47,344 bases of DNA from a virus. This document shows positions 1 through 8,168 of this stretch, piece after piece. The notes under the pieces were generated by a model that saw nothing but the letters and a program-made list of their open reading frames with translations, did no database searches and was not told the origin of the DNA. The stretch covers positions 1 to 47,344 of IMG/VR virus record IMGVR_UViG_3300006923_002034; one strand, written 5' to 3'. Every line of letters begins with the position of its first letter. The first letter of the stretch is position 1. The translations under genes were made by a program, and so were the position numbers.

Positions 1-9
1 AGGCTGGCG

Positions 10-612
10 ATGGCCTATAGGCGATCTAGTCGTTCTCGTGATGTGCAGAACCATGGTATGGCGAGTTACATCGGTGATACGATCGGAGAGCTCAAACCAA
101 TCTATCTTGATGTGGCTCGGTGGGCTATACGCCAAGATATTCATAATTTTGAAGGGTATGTCACGTCGCAGTTTGCATACACCAAGCAAGGCGTAGTTGG
201 TGACGATACGCTGCACGACGCCGTGAATATGGGTGGTGCTTACAAGACGAAGGCGGCATTGCAGCGGTACCATGTGTACAGCAGGCATACCCCGCGGGCT
301 ATGAAACAAGAGCTAGAATCAGGTAGTGAGCATTTCAAGGCACGTGCCCTGGCTGCGACCTACGCATTCCCCGAGTACACCGACAAGCAGAAGTGGAACT
401 TTGTTCTTATGAACAACTTTAGTGACCTAACGGCACTGTTCCGCTACTGCATAGCTGTTGGTGAGGGTTTACAGGCTCCACAGGATGAGTTTCATCTCGC
501 GGCGTTGCAGCAGTTGTTGACAGACCCAATCAACTATACCGCAGCGTGGGGTGGTGCTATTCCTGAGTCATTAAAGAAGCAGGCCGAAGACATAATTCTA
601 ATCAAGCTGTAG
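10..612 (+). CDS. Hypothetical protein, 200 aa
   Basis: I do not recognise this protein. It is a soluble, mixed-charge 200-residue protein with a basic N-terminus (YRRSSRSRD) and no membrane segment or clear nucleotide-binding motif. It lies 8 bases before the helicase gene on the same strand, so it is probably co-transcribed with the replication genes; a helicase-loader or accessory role is possible but unsupported. The start is uncertain because the window opens just upstream; an in-frame ATG at residue 17 is an alternative. Confidence 0.7.
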   Translation: MAYRRSSRSRDVQNHGMASYIGDTIGELKPIYLDVARWAIRQDIHNFEGYVTSQFAYTKQGVVGDDTLHDAVNMGGAYKTKAALQRYHVYSRHTPRAMKQELESGSEHFKARALAATYAFPEYTDKQKWNFVLMNNFSDLTALFRYCIAVGEGLQAPQDEFHLAALQQLLTDPINYTAAWGGAIPESLKKQAEDIILIKL

Positions 613-620
613 GAGCCAGG

Positions 621-2270
621 ATGAATCCTATGATCCCGGCCACCGAGGCCAACCCGATGGCGGCGAGCCCAATGGTGTCGCATATACCGCCAGAGGCAGA
701 CCAGGCTGCGATGAGGCTTGATTTCCTGTTTATGCATATCGTGCAGCATCAGGGTACGTTTGATCTTGCATATTCGCAGTTAGAGCCAGACATGCTGGCT
801 AATAATCGTGAGATGCATTACCGGCATGTCTGGCGATGCATCAAGGCACACTGGGATGAGTTCGGTCGCATACCTGCGTACGAATCCCTGTGCACAGCGG
901 CACTCCCCGCCGTTGCTGAGGATAGCATCGCTAAGATGAGCAAAGCGGTCAAAGACATGATCATCGAGCAAACGGAGACGTTGCTTGCTTTCATGTACGC
1001 CCCTGAGCATAACGCAGAGAATCTTGAGGTAGAATTTGCTACGGCCATCTTACGCGAGCTCTTGATCGACAGAGGTCCTGAGCTTGAGATTCGTCGTGCC
1101 GTGGCGAGCGCAGCTACCAGCATGATTACTAACCTGCCAGATATTGTGCAGCGAGCCCAGAAGCGTATCGAGGACATCACGTCACTGGGTACGATACAGG
1201 AAGAGACCACTACCGTACCTAAGGTATGGGAACAGGTAGCTGTTCCTCGTGTACCTTGTGGTGTTGAATGGGTCGATACAATCATGGGCGGAGGTGCGGA
1301 GCCTGGTAACTGTATGGTCATCATGGGGCCGACAGGTGGCGGTAAAACCACAACCTCTATGCAAATCGCCGTCACAGCAGCAGCACTACAACCGATCGAC
1401 CCGAACCCTGGGCTGGTTGTGTTCATTAGTTACGAAGATGACATGCGTATGATTCAGATTCGAGCCACATCGTGTGGTGCGAATGTGTTGAAGGACTCAC
1501 TTCGTGATGCTAAATCAGGCGTGAGTTTCAGTTCTGTTGGGAATTTGAAGCCATACGAACAGAGCTTGTATGGTGCAGGTATCCCGAAGCACGAGCGGCT
1601 TGGTGAGATAGAACGCATCAAGATGGCCGAGCCGTGGTTGGATAAGTACCTGCATCTGGTTGACTTTCATGATCCCGCTAAAGGTGGTCGTGGTGGTATT
1701 CCAGAGGTCAGGGCACGCCTTATGGCCCTCCAAGAGAAACATGGCCTGCCAATCAAAACAGTTGTCTTAGACTGGGCGGGTACGCTGGTAACCAACTACC
1801 TGCAAGGTATCGGTATCTCGGCGGACGGCTCCAGGATGTCGCTCGAGCTGCAAGACCTTGTACGGAAGTGTAAGCATGAGCTGGGTATCCCTTTCGGGTG
1901 TACTGTATGGATACCGCACCAGTTGACAGGTAAGTGCAATAAAGCATCACCGTCGACATTCCCGCATCACGCAGATGCTCAATGGTGTAGCACGTTCTCC
2001 GATCACGCGACGTATGCGTTTGTACTGGGGACTAAAGACAAAGAGCATAGTATCGTGCAATTCGGGGCCACTAAGACCCGACACGGTGAGACACCTGGCC
2101 CAATCATCCTTAAGGTGGACGGGGCATTCTGTCGTATGGTCGACGTTACCAAACAATTCTCTGTTGATCGTATCTCTGGACGCTTGGTGCCCCAGAAAGA
2201 CGCAGCAAAATTCCATGTTAGCGATGCGGCTATTGAGGCTGTATCGTCGGATGTAAATAGTGATAGATGA
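621..2270 (+). CDS. Replicative DNA helicase, DnaB/RecA-fold family
   Basis: Likely the ring helicase that unwinds DNA at the phage fork using NTP hydrolysis. The N-terminal ~210 residues look like the helical DnaB N-domain and linker. The RecA-like core carries a Walker A loop GPTGGGKTT at residues 236-244, a following FISYEDD segment (motif 1a-like, catalytic Glu position) and a hydrophobic Walker B strand VVLDWAG near residue 385. The 549-residue length suits phage DnaB-type helicases. AGGAG lies 5-8 bases before the ATG. The stop overlaps the start of the primase gene (ATGA), so helicase and primase are translationally coupled, as expected for partners at the fork. A RadA/KaiC-like ATPase is the main alternative, but the position beside primase and polymerase argues for the replicative helicase. 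Confidence 0.85.
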   Translation: MNPMIPATEANPMAASPMVSHIPPEADQAAMRLDFLFMHIVQHQGTFDLAYSQLEPDMLANNREMHYRHVWRCIKAHWDEFGRIPAYESLCTAALPAVAEDSIAKMSKAVKDMIIEQTETLLAFMYAPEHNAENLEVEFATAILRELLIDRGPELEIRRAVASAATSMITNLPDIVQRAQKRIEDITSLGTIQEETTTVPKVWEQVAVPRVPCGVEWVDTIMGGGAEPGNCMVIMGPTGGGKTTTSMQIAVTAAALQPIDPNPGLVVFISYEDDMRMIQIRATSCGANVLKDSLRDAKSGVSFSSVGNLKPYEQSLYGAGIPKHERLGEIERIKMAEPWLDKYLHLVDFHDPAKGGRGGIPEVRARLMALQEKHGLPIKTVVLDWAGTLVTNYLQGIGISADGSRMSLELQDLVRKCKHELGIPFGCTVWIPHQLTGKCNKASPSTFPHHADAQWCSTFSDHATYAFVLGTKDKEHSIVQFGATKTRHGETPGPIILKVDGAFCRMVDVTKQFSVDRISGRLVPQKDAAKFHVSDAAIEAVSSDVNSDR

Positions 2271-4378
2271 ATAGCTCACAACTAACTATGGCGTCTTTGG
2301 ATAATCTCGCACCGTCGCCGGTGTTGAACCCAACGCTGTACGATCGCATGGTCAAAATGTATGGCAGCGTGATCGTAGCTAAGCAGGGTGAGGCCATGTA
2401 CGGCGGTGGACTGGACTTCGATGGTATGCGTACAAGCTACAAACCGTTGACGTCTGGGGAGTACTACAGAATAAATTGTTTTGCTGGTGAAACGCTAGTA
2501 GCAACAAAGTATGGCGATAAGCCTATTTCTGCGTTAGTAGGGACGGCTGAGCTACTGGTGCCTAATGCGAAGGGGCTCGGGAGCTGGCGATCCGTAGAGG
2601 TTCGTAGTTTCGGTAAGCAGCGGCTGTTACGCTTAACTATTAAGAGACATGGTACTGTTCGAAACATTCGCGTGACTGCAGATCATCGTTGGCTGTTAAG
2701 TGGCGGTAATGGTTGTTATCAAGAAGCGACTACATCCTCACTTGTGCAGGGGGATAAGTTAGCCTCTTGTTTTGCACGCAAGCTTGTTAGTTATGGGTCA
2801 CATATGCCAGCCGTGTCGCCATTTGGCGTCGCACGTGGTTTTGTGTTTGGTGACGGGAGCACCGCTACCGATAGGCCGCAGCGCCCTGCTTGGGTGGATC
2901 TACATGGCGAGAAGGATAAAGCATTGCTACCGTTTTTCTCAATGTGTTGTGCGGTTGACGTAGGTCCGGCTGTTGTGCGTATAGGCGGGCTACCTCGACA
3001 GTGGAAATCGGTACCGTATGAAGTTGTGGATCTTACTACGCTGTGCGGCTGGCTGGCTGGTTACTTCGCTGCTGACGGGTCCGTCTCGAAGCCGGGTACG
3101 CAAGCGGTCCTCGGTTCGGCTAATCTAGAGGGATTGCAGTTTGCTCGCGGAGTGTGTTATCAGTTAGGAATTCGCATTTCTCCAGTGCGAAAGATAAAAC
3201 GATCATCTAATGGCTGTGTACCTAATGCGTGTGATTTCCCGTATTACGAGTTCTCTTTTCCGGCGTCTGATGTCCCTATTGATTTTTGGATCATCGCGGA
3301 ACATAGACGGCGAGTGCAAGCAGCCGTCGACCGCAATGTAAGTACGGTGCGGGCTTGGTGGACAGTTGAAGTCGTTGAGGACGACGGAGACGAGGATGAG
3401 GTGTTTTGTGCTATAGTGCCGGGTGATGAGAAATTTACACTGGCTAATAACTTACTAACACGTAACTGCCCATTCTGCCTTAAGCGGGGCGCGGTGGATA
3501 CTAAGCATCGTCTGTGGATCAATCACAGGTGGGGTGTCGGGCTTGACCCCGACAATGAGTTCTACGATCCGAACGATAAGTTCTGGTGGATGGCTGTGTG
3601 CTACAACGAGAACTGTCTGGATAACCCGGAGTATCGCAGGACGTTACGTACGTCGCTGTACGCAGGTGTTGGGCGTGAGAATCACGGGGAGGTTGTTAAA
3701 ATTCTTCCCGGTAAGACAGACTCAGGAGCTCTCGGGGTGGTTGACTACCCGGGGAACTGCCAACTGCTTAATACGCTGCCGCATGACCACAAGGCCTACC
3801 AGTACATGCTGGGCCGCGGGTTATCGCCGGAGATGCTTGGCGAGGAGTACGGTGTGGCGTATTGCCACGAGTCGCTTATGACACCGGTAGCCGCGGCTAA
3901 GATCATCATCCCCATCCACATGGACGGCAAGATGGTGAGCTGGCAGGCCCGACCGCCGTACGACATCGATTGGAAGGCTGCTCGTCAGCCAAAGTATTAC
4001 AACTGCCCGGGGACCAACAAGCGACTGATGCTATACGGGGCCCAGCAGTCAATGGATATGAAGTTCTGCATTGTTGTAGAGGGCGTGACAGATGTTTGGG
4101 CTATTGGCGCCGGTGCGGTGTCTGTGCTCGGTAAGGTCATGTCAATGCAACAAGCAGTCGTCATTAATAAGCTATGGCCTGTAGCCATACTAGTGCTCGA
4201 CGCCGGCACGGCTGTCGAGAGTAATAAGATGCGTGACCTACTCACGCACGGGGGTACACGTGTCGTCACGGTGGAGATGCCAGAGGGCTTAGACCCGGCA
4301 TCCATCGATCGTGACTATCTGTTTGATTTGCTCTACGGGGCAGCTTCGACGCAAGGAGTTGATTTACTTACTTTATGA
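2267..4378 (+). CDS. DNA primase (zinc ribbon + Toprim) carrying an intein
   Basis: Makes RNA primers for DNA synthesis. The precursor is 703 residues; removing the intein (residues 71-400) leaves a primase of about 373 residues. The spliced protein has a zinc ribbon made of CPFC (residues 401-404) and CYNENC about 45 residues later, then a Toprim domain with VVEGVTD (Glu605, Asp609) and VLDAG (Asp645). The second Asp of the usual DxD is Gly here. The intein sits exactly before the first zinc-ligand cysteine, so the unspliced protein should lack a complete zinc finger and primase activity should depend on splicing. The start ATG overlaps the helicase stop, and the stop overlaps the polymerase start. 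Confidence 0.85.
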   Translation: MNSSQLTMASLDNLAPSPVLNPTLYDRMVKMYGSVIVAKQGEAMYGGGLDFDGMRTSYKPLTSGEYYRINCFAGETLVATKYGDKPISALVGTAELLVPNAKGLGSWRSVEVRSFGKQRLLRLTIKRHGTVRNIRVTADHRWLLSGGNGCYQEATTSSLVQGDKLASCFARKLVSYGSHMPAVSPFGVARGFVFGDGSTATDRPQRPAWVDLHGEKDKALLPFFSMCCAVDVGPAVVRIGGLPRQWKSVPYEVVDLTTLCGWLAGYFAADGSVSKPGTQAVLGSANLEGLQFARGVCYQLGIRISPVRKIKRSSNGCVPNACDFPYYEFSFPASDVPIDFWIIAEHRRRVQAAVDRNVSTVRAWWTVEVVEDDGDEDEVFCAIVPGDEKFTLANNLLTRNCPFCLKRGAVDTKHRLWINHRWGVGLDPDNEFYDPNDKFWWMAVCYNENCLDNPEYRRTLRTSLYAGVGRENHGEVVKILPGKTDSGALGVVDYPGNCQLLNTLPHDHKAYQYMLGRGLSPEMLGEEYGVAYCHESLMTPVAAAKIIIPIHMDGKMVSWQARPPYDIDWKAARQPKYYNCPGTNKRLMLYGAQQSMDMKFCIVVEGVTDVWAIGAGAVSVLGKVMSMQQAVVINKLWPVAILVLDAGTAVESNKMRDLLTHGGTRVVTVEMPEGLDPASIDRDYLFDLLYGAASTQGVDLLTL
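2477..3466 (+). mobile_element. Intein with LAGLIDADG homing endonuclease inside the primase gene
   Basis: In-frame insertion of 330 residues. Block A starts with Cys71 (CFAGETLVATKYGD). Block B is VTADHRW, with the TxxH signature. The C-terminal blocks read VFCAIVPGDEKFTLANNLL then TRN, followed by Cys401 as the +1 nucleophile. Between them are two LAGLIDADG-type helices: ARGFVFGDG at residues 189-197 and LAGYFAADG at 263-271, so a dodecapeptide homing nuclease is present and may be active. The penultimate residue before the terminal Asn is Arg, not the usual His, which is tolerated in some inteins. The +1 Cys doubles as a zinc ligand of the host protein. Boundaries come from the splice motifs and from restoration of CPFC spacing. 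Confidence 0.9.
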
Positions 4379-7300
4379 TTACTGACCTCAACCGCGATGA
4401 CCTGGAGGCAATCTTCCGGGGCGATGAGAAGAACTCGCATACGGAAACGTATCCGATGTATCCGCTGACGGCTCCCGGTATGCCGCCAGCTGGTGTGAAC
4501 TTTATTGCACACGCTCGCCACCTTGGAGACGAGGAGCCGTATTTAATTGAAGGCAAAGGTAAAGATAAGAAGGTGCTTTCTGCGGGCTTTCATTTGCAGT
4601 GCTTATACTTGCGATGCCTGTACAGTAGTGATTTTGATCTGCCCATTAAACTAAAGGGTAAGACGGAGGTGGTACGTATCGTACCTGGTCGTTTGTGGGG
4701 TATGCCGCCTGAGGGCCCTAAACATCTAAGCGACAAGTATTGTGCAGAGTTCAACGCTAAGCGTGTTATGGTTGTGGGCAAGATACCTACGACGGAGGAG
4801 GTCGCGACAGGACGTACGTTGTCGGGCCCTGCGGGACGGCAGCTACGTGAGACGCTTGAGTCCCTCGGGATGACAGACTCTGAGTTGAATGACTGGTATG
4901 TGTGTAATCTGGTGCGATGGCAGAACCTCAACCCCAACAGCTCTGCGTTAGCGCAGGCGTGGGTTAAGGATTGTCTGCCACTGCTTCACCAAGAGATGCG
5001 GCTCTGTGCCCCTGACTTCATTCTGTGTCTGGGTGCTGAGGCTACAAAGGCTGTCTGTGGGCCTGCTAATTCGGTCAACAACATGATCGGCAGGTACATC
5101 GAGAAAGAGATACCGCTCCAGTTGAATGCCGACGAGGAGCCGGAGATACACACAGCCAAGGTTATGGCTGTCATGAATCCTAGTGCAGTCCTTCGAACTA
5201 CTGAGCTCTACCCCCAGTTTGAAGCCACACTTCGCAACTTCGTGAAGCTGGTTAATGGGGAAGAGTTTGCGACAAGCTCGGACGAGACGATTACGATTCA
5301 GTACATATACAAAGAAAGGGACTTGGCAGAGCTGGTGGATCACATCATCGCGCAGCCAGGCCTCAAGAAGATCGGCGTTGATGGTGAGTGGCATGGTCAG
5401 CATCCTGGTGAGCCAGGGTCATACTTACGGACTATCCAGATCAGCCATCACGGCGAGTTTGCTGCTGTCATTGTGTTGACGGCACAAGGGGGCGAGACAG
5501 CATTCGCACCTAACAAAGAACGAGCCATCCACCATCTCAATCGATTACTCGATCGGGATGATGTGCAGATTGGCGGTAGCTTCTTTTCCGCAGATCTCCC
5601 TTGGTTGGAGTACAACGGTTTGCATATTGCACACCGGTTCTGTGTTCCACCGAACGTGGAGGATATCCGCGGCGGTAACTACGCTGGCGGGTTTGATGTG
5701 GCTCTGGCCCATCACGCCTACAATGAGACCGGTGACTTCAAGCTGGAGGTCATGGGTACCCGCCTATGCGGTGCTGACCGCTGGGACGTTAAGCTGCAGG
5801 AGTGGAAGCGAGATTACCTGCATAAGCATAAGATGAAGGATGAAGAGCTTGAGGGCTACGGAGAGTGCCCAGAGGAAGTTCTTCTACCCTATGGCGGTAA
5901 GGATGCCGCGTATACGCGACAGCTCATGGACAAACACTGTGAGCTACTCGACGCGGATAAGCATGGTAACGATTGCTGGGTTCCGTTCCACCTGTCCATG
6001 ATGGCCTTCCCGGCTTTCAATGAGATGGGTACGACAGGGGTCAAGATCGACCTGGAACGTATCGATACGTTGACCGACTTATTCCAAGAGATACGTGAAG
6101 AACGACTCGCTGAGCTACGTCAAGCGATCAACTGGCCAGGGTTCAACCCTCGCAGTAGTCAGCAGTGCGTGGAGTTCCTATTTGGAGCCCAGTACTCGAC
6201 AAAGATCGATAAAGACGGCGAGCGAGTCAGCGTGGCACCTGAGGGAGCGACAACGCTCGACTTACAGCCAATTAAATCCACGGGTAAAGGAAAGCCCTGG
6301 GGTTGGGTACTGTCCCGCAACGAGCAGGATAAGTACTCACCGTCTACTGACAAGGAAGTTTGTGGGATCTTAGGAGCCCGCCACCCACTAGCACGTTCAT
6401 TGCGAGACGTACGGCTAATTGACCAAGTCCTTAAGTCTGTATTCCGCCCACCAGTCATGACCAAAACAGAAGGTCCTGAGCTGACAAAGGATGGTTACAG
6501 AATATACAAGGGCGGCATAGCCAAGTACTGTTGCTATGACTTCAGAGTCCGAAGTACCTTCCAGCAAGTGAAGGAGACCGGCCGTGCTTCATCAGCTCGC
6601 CCACCGTTGCAGAATATCAGCAAACGTCGCGAAGACGACTACGCTAGAATTCTGGGCAGCAGATACATGTGCCCCATCAGATCTTTTATCGTGAGTAATA
6701 CCGACACCGAATACGGCGAACCGACTGTGCTACTTGAAGCAGATTATAAAGGTGCTGAGCTACTCGGTATGGCTGTTATGTCACGTGACGAGACTATGTT
6801 GGATCACTGTACGCGAGCTAACTTATCGGATGATGATCCGAACCAATATGACATCCACTCAAACATAGCTGTACAAGCTTTTCGCCTGGACTGTGCTCCC
6901 AACAAGAAGGGGCTCAGTGCCATCGGAAAGAAAGGCATGAGAGTGGCTGCAAAGAATATTATCTTTGGTGTGGGTTACGGTCGCACAGCAGAAGCATGTG
7001 CCCGTCAATGCCAAGAAGAAGGAGCCCATATTTCAGAGGCAGAGGCGCAGGTGATTATCAATACGATTTTCGCTACGTACCCAGGGATCCCAGCGCTTCA
7101 AGAAGCGTTGAGGGCCCGGGTGCATTCGCCTGGGTGGATTCGAAATTGTTTTGGACGACTACGACGCTGTATTCGTACGGCGGATAGGGCTGCGATGGGA
7201 GAGCTGGAGCGACAGTTCCTGAACTTCCCTTTCCAGTCCATGGTGGCAGACGCGGTGAGTATCGCGTTGTTCCACCTATATAATCATCCTCGGAAAGCAG

Positions 7301-7602
7301 AACTGGGGTATCGCATAGTGTTGCAAATTCATGACGCTGTAGTCCTCGAGGTACCCTTGCGGAGCGTGGCGGAGGTAGCGGATATTGTACTTCCAAGTTG
7401 TATGGTTCAAAAAGTGTCTTTCAGGTCATGCGATTGGGACGGGGTTCCGTATAGTGACTCACCCACGTACCGATTTGGTATCGACATGGACCTAGCGACC
7501 AGGTGGGGTGTGACCCCTACCTGGGATGAATGTGACGAGATGGGTATCGACAGGAAGTTCGGGAAGCCACCTAAGGCTGCGAAGATTCTTGTAAGTAGTT
7601 AG
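4375..7602 (+). CDS. Family A DNA polymerase with fused N-terminal UDG-like domain and 3'-5' exonuclease
   Basis: The replicative polymerase, 1075 residues, in three parts. Residues ~100-300 look like a family 4-type uracil-DNA glycosylase (VMVVGKIPTTEE, GRTLSGPAGRQL, YVCNLVRW, a late FILCLGAEATKA strand). Residues ~325-515 are a DEDDy proofreading exonuclease (DGE at 336-338, Asp407, YGGKD with Tyr506 and Asp510). The polymerase domain has motif A LLEADYKGAEL (Asp790), motif B RVAAKNIIFGVGYG (Arg856, Lys860, Phe864, Tyr868) and motif C QIHDAVVLEV (His986, Asp987). Motif C has Ala988 where Pol I enzymes normally have Glu. The glycosylase part could be a catalytically dead structural domain; in the place of the usual GEAPG loop it has GKIPT. 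ATG overlaps the primase stop. Confidence 0.9.
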   Translation: MITDLNRDDLEAIFRGDEKNSHTETYPMYPLTAPGMPPAGVNFIAHARHLGDEEPYLIEGKGKDKKVLSAGFHLQCLYLRCLYSSDFDLPIKLKGKTEVVRIVPGRLWGMPPEGPKHLSDKYCAEFNAKRVMVVGKIPTTEEVATGRTLSGPAGRQLRETLESLGMTDSELNDWYVCNLVRWQNLNPNSSALAQAWVKDCLPLLHQEMRLCAPDFILCLGAEATKAVCGPANSVNNMIGRYIEKEIPLQLNADEEPEIHTAKVMAVMNPSAVLRTTELYPQFEATLRNFVKLVNGEEFATSSDETITIQYIYKERDLAELVDHIIAQPGLKKIGVDGEWHGQHPGEPGSYLRTIQISHHGEFAAVIVLTAQGGETAFAPNKERAIHHLNRLLDRDDVQIGGSFFSADLPWLEYNGLHIAHRFCVPPNVEDIRGGNYAGGFDVALAHHAYNETGDFKLEVMGTRLCGADRWDVKLQEWKRDYLHKHKMKDEELEGYGECPEEVLLPYGGKDAAYTRQLMDKHCELLDADKHGNDCWVPFHLSMMAFPAFNEMGTTGVKIDLERIDTLTDLFQEIREERLAELRQAINWPGFNPRSSQQCVEFLFGAQYSTKIDKDGERVSVAPEGATTLDLQPIKSTGKGKPWGWVLSRNEQDKYSPSTDKEVCGILGARHPLARSLRDVRLIDQVLKSVFRPPVMTKTEGPELTKDGYRIYKGGIAKYCCYDFRVRSTFQQVKETGRASSARPPLQNISKRREDDYARILGSRYMCPIRSFIVSNTDTEYGEPTVLLEADYKGAELLGMAVMSRDETMLDHCTRANLSDDDPNQYDIHSNIAVQAFRLDCAPNKKGLSAIGKKGMRVAAKNIIFGVGYGRTAEACARQCQEEGAHISEAEAQVIINTIFATYPGIPALQEALRARVHSPGWIRNCFGRLRRCIRTADRAAMGELERQFLNFPFQSMVADAVSIALFHLYNHPRKAELGYRIVLQIHDAVVLEVPLRSVAEVADIVLPSCMVQKVSFRSCDWDGVPYSDSPTYRFGIDMDLATRWGVTPTWDECDEMGIDRKFGKPPKAAKILVSS

Positions 7603-7972
7603 CAGCTGTTAGGCATAACTCTGCTGAGTCTTTTAGTCCGCCTATTGCCCGGTTGCACGGGTCGCACAGCAGGCCGCGAACGCGTCCAGTGTCGTGGTTG
7701 TGGTCTACACACAGCCTTCGCCGTAGTGGCGGGGCCTTGCATATTGCACATGCCCCGTTTTGGCGTGATAGCTGTTGATCGTATTCATCCATTGTGATGC
7801 CGTATCGTCGATGCATTCTTGTGGCAGCTCTTTGAGCTTTATTTCGACCGCGGGAGCGAGTATTACGGCAAAGAGCACATGCTACCGTTCGGCCACTTTT
7901 GCGGCTTTTATCTTTATGGAATTCAGCCAGTGGCTTGTTTTTATTGCACTTGCTACACTGTTTGGTAGTCAT
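7571..7972 (-). CDS. HNH nuclease, recombination endonuclease VII family
   Basis: A 133-residue zinc-binding HNH nuclease on the opposite strand to almost everything else. The N-terminus has CSKCNKNKPLAEFHK and a second CALC pair. The core is CAICKAPP then VDHNHDTGRVRGLLCDPCN, the classic endonuclease VII-like ββα-metal signature with the DHNH catalytic residues. The ATG at 7972 follows GGAGG by five bases; an in-frame GTG four codons upstream overlaps that site and is less likely. The gene runs tail to tail into the polymerase gene, sharing 32 bases with it. Such genes next to replication genes are often free-standing homing endonucleases, but a Holliday-junction or packaging nuclease role cannot be excluded. 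Confidence 0.85.
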   Translation of the reverse strand: MTTKQCSKCNKNKPLAEFHKDKSRKSGRTVACALCRNTRSRGRNKAQRAATRMHRRYGITMDEYDQQLSRQNGACAICKAPPLRRRLCVDHNHDTGRVRGLLCDPCNRAIGGLKDSAELCLTAANYLQESSQP

Positions 7973-8040
7973 GAGAGCCTCCACGAAGGTTTGACTGATT
8001 AGAGCTGGAGGACAGGTTACAGCCTGCCTTCAGTTCGCTT

Positions 8041-8168
8041 ATTTTAACCGACAAGATCGGCCGCTGAAAAGAGCATTATCGCAGCTTGACTTCGGTCAAG
8101 AAGCTGCGATAATTACTGAGTCGACACACGACTAACAGTAACCATTTTATTTTTTTGGAGGCATTTTC
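8041..8168 (+). promoter_or_regulatory. Leader with UUCG-capped hairpin before the candidate ssDNA-binding protein gene
   Basis: At 8075-8113 a long inverted repeat ATTATCGCAG-CTTGAC, loop TTCG, GTCAAG-(AAG)-CTGCGATAAT forms a 16-bp stem with one 3-base bulge and an extra-stable C(UUCG)G tetraloop. No T-run follows on either strand, so it is not a simple intrinsic terminator. It sits ~55 bases before the start of the next gene, with a T-rich stretch and GGAGG in between. An mRNA-stabilising or processing hairpin at the 5' end of a highly expressed transcript is my reading. Confidence 0.6.

Noticed and set aside
818-1426. 202-codon minus-strand frame over the helicase gene
   Set aside because: It is antisense to a gene with clear helicase motifs; rich in Ser/Ala/Met in the way typical of shadow frames.
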